From NCBI GenBank assembly GCA_949128115.1, contig OX421963.1:89599602-89663601 (forward strand): a DNA stretch of 64,000 nucleotides, given 5' to 3'. The position numbers and the translations under genes are program-made. This stretch comes from Anaspis maculata. Taxonomy: Eukaryota > Arthropoda > Insecta > Coleoptera > Scraptiidae. Below the pieces are notes generated by a model. The model saw nothing but the letters and a program-made list of their open reading frames with translations. It was not told where the DNA came from and ran no database searches. Below, one piece after another: positions 59,141 through 64,000 of the stretch (position 1 is the stretch's first letter; each line of letters begins with the position of its first letter).

Positions 59141-59745
59141 ACCGTTGACCGGATCGACTTGAAATTTGGTATGCGGACATGGTGTTCCTCTGGAAAGAGC
59201 CCATTAGTTTTTGGCTGTCATCTGTCCAATAAAAGTGTCACTGTCAAGTCAACAAAAATGTCAGAAGCTACATCTCACATAACTTGACTTGCAATATGTC
59301 ATTTGAAAGCCCCTAAAAAACTGTATCCAGAACAGTTGAAAGTATTGCCCTATCTGTCATCTGTCAAATGATAAAAAATGTCAAAGTTCAAAACTTTACC
59401 ATTAATTATTCAAAATCTATCCAATGTATTGGAACCAAATTTGGCAGGAAGCAACACAACAGAAGAGTCAAATTTAGTCTGCAATTGCAGTTTTCCACCA
59501 TTTTCCAGTCGGGCGTTATAGATGTTTTATATTTCTCCCGGCCGTTGCCACCCAAGAGGGCCTCTCGCCCGTGTTTTGACCAGAACGACTCGCTTTTGTA
59601 GCAGGACTTCACTCAAAAATTCATTCCTGCTCGGGGATCGACTTTTTTTGGAAAAATTCGAAAGTAGATTAGATTGGGCGTCGAGTAGGCCTATTTTCAA
59701 AATCGACACGGTTCCGGTTTTCCGACAATAATCTTTTTAAATGAA
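59141..59745. repeat. dispersed repeat also found inside the 31870-33426 foldback
   Basis: CGACTTGAAATTTGGTATGC and TGCAGTTTTCCACC here match sequence inside 31870-33426, partly inverted (about 32270-32730) and partly direct (about 32830-33110). The two halves therefore have different relative orientation there. Confidence 0.65.
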
Positions 59746-61221
59746 ATTTGCACATTCCGTGAATTTGGAAAAAATGCAGTGCAAACTTCGACATGCGGTG
59801 AGCACACGGTGAGCCCCACGAAATATTCATGTTAGGTTCAGACATGCTGGGAATGAAAGTTGGAGAAAAAATTGAATTAATTTTTGGAGGAAAAACTTTT
59901 GAAATCGGACCCACGGTTTTAGAGTTTTCCCCTCTGGAAAATTTGCAAATTTTCCAACTCTTTATCCCGTGAACAGATTTTCACCATTTTTTTTTTTAAA
60001 TAAGGGGTAACCCGGTTCTTGAACATTTTACCTTTTTTTCCCAATTTCCCGGGATATTTCCGGTTGAAAATGTAGAACCGGCTTGGGTTTTCGAGACCGA
60101 ACTTGAATGATGAAGTTTATAAAGTGAAGCCTCAATTGAGGATTTTTACAATAAGATATGATTTGGAATAAGATATGAGGTTTTCTCGGAAAATTCAAAT
60201 TGTCCTAATCAAATTTTCAATTTCCTGTAATTTATTTGCAATCCTTTTCTCTAATTCCAACTTCCCACCCGAAGGGCCGTTTTAAACAAAAATTCACATA
60301 AGGTTCCTGGAAACTAGTCGGGAAAGTTTTGGGGTGACACAACCGATTGTTGTTATGTTCTTGCTGATTTTTTTTTTTTTTTTTAAATTCTTGTCCGCTC
60401 AGAATCGAACCTCAATTTGCTCCATGGTCTCATAATTTTATCTATTTCCGACACTTATTGTCAAGTTCGTATCTACTGATTTTCGTCTTTTCGTCTTCAA
60501 ACTCTTAACTGCCTAGCACCCCAATTTGCTCCATGGTCCCGTAATTTCATTCATTTCCTTGCTCTTCAACACTTATTCCCAGAGTTATTTTTCAATACAT
60601 TCTATAGTTATTCTCTCTCACCTCCCTAGCATCCCACTTTGCCTCGTTGTGTTCAGAACCTTGGAAAAAATATTTCTGGAAAACTATTGGATAATATTTC
60701 TGAGTTTTTAACACGTCGTGAGTCCATTTCTACTTTTGGATTTTTTCGATTTAAAGGTCTGTTTGGGACATCTGTAAAGTTCATCCGAGCCGGCTCTGCA
60801 TCCAAGGCACACTGGAGAAGGCACACCCACTCCATTTTTTAGCTGAAGAGAAGTGGGCCGAGTACGGTCCTGCGTCCTACATCAAGAATTTGCAAGAATG
60901 CTTCAGATTTTCACGCCCGGCACTCAAATCGCCTCCCGTCGCTACCCTGACTCATGATGTTGTACAGCTCCTGCCTAATCCTCCAAATAATCTGCTCAAA
61001 ACCCTCGATAGGCTCGGGTTTTGTCTAAAATTTCAAAAATTCTCAAACAAAAACCGTTGGCAGCACTGCCGTGCCAGTCGGCCCGATCTGTCACTCTGTC
61101 ACCAACGACCCAAGCCGACTTTCTGTGGTAGCGTCGCATTGTGGTGGCGTCAGTGTCAACAAAACGTAAATAAATACGCTGCAAAATTCTCAAATCGCTC
61201 GTTGGAAACATTGTGGACGTC

Positions 61222-61416
61222 ATGAAGCGCCGCGGTCGTAAGAGTGGAACAGCCCGGGAGAGCAACGGCGTGGAGGACCGCGAGGAGAACGGCGCGGCCG
61301 AAGCTTCCGACAACGAGCAGGAGGAGGACCAGCAGAACGACCAGCCGGCAAAAAGGTCGCCGAGGAAGAGCAAGAGCAACGCCAAGTACACCGCCAAGGG
61401 TAGCGACGAGGACGAG
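61222..61416 (+). CDS. first coding exon of a highly charged, probably nuclear protein
   Basis: 65 codons starting MKRRGRKSGTARESNG and ending YTAKGSDEDE, then a good donor (GAG|gtaaat) in phase 0. Composition is Glu/Asp/Lys/Arg/Asn/Gln-rich with basic clusters KRRGRK and KRSPRKSK like nuclear localisation signals. The exon is far more GC-rich than its surroundings. An acidic end followed by a phase-0 intron would suit a chromodomain (HP1/chromobox) or other chromatin protein, but that is a guess since the remaining exons lie beyond 64000. The start is the first ATG after an in-frame GTG; no upstream in-frame ATG was seen nearby. Confidence 0.7.
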
Positions 61417-61734
61417 GTAAATGCCGTCGGTTTTTTATTTGCATGAGGGTTCGAAGGGGGCACGCCACACACAACCTCAAATGTTTTGGCGCCGAAAATT
61501 TCGAGACGCACCCCGCCTCCCGCGAAAAACTTGATCACACCGGCCGCCATTTTTGTGCCGATCAAAAACAAAAGGGATCTGTGCCGGTGCAGCGACGCCA
61601 TCTTATTTTTACGCTTTTCGGAATTGGTCCTGCGGATTTTTTTTGGGAAAAACTGAGATGTGGACGGGGCACCGCCCGGCTCTCGAAGTAGCGGATCGGA
61701 TACTGCTCGAATTTAGCACTAGTTTAATCTTGAC

Positions 61735-62010
61735 GACACCCCTACCCCCTACCGTCTCCACCCCCTCCCCCATAATCACGATACCCCTACAACAATGCCC
61801 CAACTCACCTCCCTAGTCAAATGTGACTCCACCCACCCCCTGCCCCCTAGTCAAACGTGACGCCACCCACCCCCTACCCCCTAGTCAAACGTGACGCTAC
61901 CCCCTACCTCACTAGTCAGAGGGGACGCAACCCCCCCTACTCCCTAGTTGAAGGTGCCCCCCCCTACCCCCCAGTCAAAGGTGACGCCGCGAGCACCACC
62001 ACGCCAACCC
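61735..62010. repeat. C-rich degenerate minisatellite
   Basis: Units of about 30-36 bp with CCCCCTAGTCAAACGTGACG and CACCCACCCC, increasingly degenerate to the right. It lies in the first intron of the 61222 gene. A long open frame across it results from the lack of stops in C-rich sequence. Confidence 0.85.
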
Positions 62011-62370
62011 TCCTAGACGCCAACCCATCAACCCCAAGCCAAGCTTGATAATAATGAAGATTGAAGAAAAAAATTAGCTTTTCTGTAGGTAAAGTAGGTA
62101 CCTGTCTTGGTATTTTTTTGAAAATTTTATTCATCTGTCAAATCACTCAAAGTTGACACTTGAACAATGAAATGACAATTTTATATTGTTTGAACCATTT
62201 GGGTTGAAATTATAATCTATTGAAAAAGGTGACCTGAGGAATATAAGTACTCAGTAGAATGTTTTCGTTTTATTATGTTCAGATAGATTATCTCTCAATG
62301 TATAAAAAGTCCCCGCCTTTACCTTGTTTCTTCTTTTTCTCAGAAGAAGAAATAACATTTTTTAGAGAAT

Positions 62371-63309
62371 CGAGGGGGACATCTGAAACATACATTGACG
62401 AATTTCTATCTCAAGCCCCCTCAACCCCACCCATCCCAACTTCGATATTCCAAATGACACCACCCACCTTGCGATACATCAAATGAAAGAGAATTACATG
62501 ATCTTTTTGAAAACATGTTCTCAAGATTTTGACCCTACTTCCCACCTTCTTCCCAGAATTCTCCGACTGTCTCATTTTATATTCTCGACCCCTCAATTTT
62601 TCTCAGTTTAGTCAGCGTCATCCCAGATAGCACCAAAGAAGAAAATTTTTGGTGGAAGAAGTGCTACTCAAATTCACCCCTTTGCTATCCCCCACCCCAA
62701 CTTCAAAATTCAGTTCTTTTTCCGAAAATTTTTTCTTCTATTTCCGACCCCTCCCCCAAATTATTGAAAAAGTGCTACTCAAATTTACCCCTTTGCTCTC
62801 CCCCTCCCCAACTTCAAAATTCAATTCTTTTTCCGAAATTTTTTTATTTTATTTCCGACCCCTCCCCCAATTAATTGAACATTTGAAGTATTTTAGGAGG
62901 TTTTTTGAAAATTTTGAAAAAAATTTGTTCAGGAAGAGAATTCAATTATTTTCAATTTGATGTATCATAAAGTAGGTAGTGTCATTTTTGATTTGGAAGT
63001 TGTGGTAGGGGGAGCGAAGGGATGAATTTGGGATTTGGGTGGCACTTTTTTTACAGAAAATTTTCTTCCTTGATGCTGTGCAGGATGACGTTGACTGCAA
63101 TGCAGAAAATTGAGACGTCAAGAATATGAAATTGTACACTCAAAGAATTTTAGGAAAATAGGGGATGGGGTTAAAAATTTCAAAAATATTTTTTTCAGAA
63201 AGAGAATCTAATTTTTTTCAATTTGATGTTTCGCAAAGTAGGTGGTGTACTGGTGTCATTTGAAATTCCAATATTAGGGTGGGTGTCCGTGTTTCAGATG
63301 TCCCCCTCG
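62371..63309. mobile_element. foldback element, TATACCGGG family, copy 4 (ends lost)
   Basis: CGAGGGGGACATCTGAAACA at the left and TTTCAGATGTCCCCCTCG at the right are inverse. The family blocks (TACATCAAATGAAAG, AATTTGATGTATC) are present, plus a local duplication of TTTGCTCTCCCCC near 62690 and 62790. The outer TATACCGGGTGATC termini are missing. Confidence 0.8.
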
Positions 63310-63457
63310 GTATAAAAATCGAGCTGTCCGTGCTTTTTTTGAAAAAATAAGGTGGAATGCCCAAAAGTCCTTCTATTTAAGACTTAGCGCATTTTCGTAA
63401 GAAAATGACGCTTATATGGCCGGTTTGTCTGTCTGTCCGTCTGTCTGTCCGTGTAGA

Positions 63458-63870
63458 AATTAAGAAGTTCTACTCCTCCTCGGGGAATGAAGTTAGAGCC
63501 TTGGAACTTTTTTTGATGGATAGCTGATGTCCCCAAGGGTGGCCAATGGGCATTATTTTTTTATCCATGCACAGTTATCATTATTATTATCAAAAAATGA
63601 AGATTTACTGTTCACTTCTAAGAAGGTGAACTCCTCCTCTTGGAATAAAGCTAGAGCCTTGGAACTTCGTCCGATGGACAGCTGATGTCCCCAAGGGTGG
63701 CCAATGGGCTTTTTTTTATACATACGTAGTTATCACTATTATTATCATCGAAAAACAAAGATTTCTTGTCCCCTTCTAAGAAGTTGAACTCCTTCTCGGG
63801 GAATGAATCTAGAGCCCTGGAACTTTCTCCAATGGATACCTCAGATCCTCGTGGGTGGCCAGTGGGCAGA
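63458..63870. repeat. tandem repeat, about 160-bp units, three copies
   Basis: Units start AAGAAGTTCTACTCCTCCTC (63458) and variants at 63620 and 63778. Each contains AGAGCCTTGGAACTT, GATGTCCCCAAGGGTGG and GTTATCA with ATTATTATCA. Confidence 0.9.
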
Positions 63871-64000
63871 TTGGATTTCATGGTTGCGCCGCCATCTTGG
63901 CCGCCATATTGAAATTTCTTATTAGTGTAACGGTTTTCATGAAACTTGGAAGTTACCCTTGTCTTGTACGATCATTCTTATTTTCGAGCAAAATTTCATG

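Larger units (their letters stand above)
58800..60650. repeat. degenerate repeats around CACCCCAATTYGCTCC
   Basis: A motif like TAGCACCCCAATTTGCTCC plus ATGGTCCCGTAATTTCATT occurs at about 58820, 58910, 60415, 60510 and 60640, spaced roughly 100 bp within each cluster. The block 58990-60390 between the two clusters contains the 59141-59745 family and may be a later insertion. Confidence 0.5.

Noticed and set aside
60996..61601. 201-codon minus-strand open frame
   Set aside because: Antisense to the GC-rich charged exon at 61222 and its flanks; no domain, no splice or family support.
61857..62048. Pro-rich open frame
   Set aside because: By-product of the C-rich minisatellite, which lacks stop codons.

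Overview
This is a gene-containing stretch of an animal nuclear genome, most likely an insect. The genes have GT-AG introns, AT-rich non-coding DNA and more GC-rich exons. The proteins are metazoan: an RdgB/PITPNM lipid-transfer protein, HYPK, mitochondrial ribosomal protein L42, COX11, a tektin-3-type axonemal protein and NUBP1. I cannot name the species. The dense non-coding DNA, with many ends reading CAGGGTG and many foldback elements, is typical of large beetle or bug genomes, but that is an impression only.

Layout. (1) 1-24081, plus strand: the 3' three quarters of rdgB/PITPNM. The N-terminal PITP domain lies left of the window. Fourteen or fifteen exons encode the FFAT motif, the DDHD domain and the LNS2 domain, and two alternative C-terminal arrangements are visible. 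Its introns hold a higher-order tandem array (1-1860), a SINE with clear target-site duplications, MITEs and direct repeats. (2) 24205-25931: a 1.7 kb foldback element. (3) 26410-28596: a compact cluster of HYPK (+), mRpL42 (-) and COX11 (+), followed by the 3' end of the tektin (-). HYPK/mRpL42 and COX11/tektin are tail-to-tail; mRpL42/COX11 are head-to-head. (4) 28596-39014, minus strand: the tektin-3-like gene, whose introns are full of inverted-repeat elements. (5) 39445-55235, plus strand: NUBP1, head-to-head with the tektin across 430 bp, with large transposon-filled introns. (6) 55236-61221: repeat-rich intergenic DNA with an inverted element carrying tRNA-like heads. (7) 61222-64000: the first coding exon of a charged, probably nuclear protein on the plus strand, with its first intron running out of the window.

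The host genes do not form one pathway. COX11 (copper delivery to cytochrome oxidase), mRpL42 (mitoribosome) and NUBP1 (cytosolic Fe-S assembly) are housekeeping genes; the tektin serves cilia or sperm flagella; RdgB moves phosphatidylinositol and phosphatidic acid at ER-plasma membrane contacts.

The most unusual property of the window is the load of long inverted-repeat (foldback) DNA. At least ten elements of 0.6-1.7 kb belong to several unrelated end families, several with readable target-site duplications: TTA, GTT or TAC (3 bp), CCGT or AAAA (4 bp), or TA. None encodes a recognisable full transposase. The best gene-level observation is that the terminal rdgB exon is open in two reading frames, chosen by a 55-nt cassette exon. 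All exon boundaries were read by eye from splice signals, reading phase and family resemblance. No alignment or database search was run.
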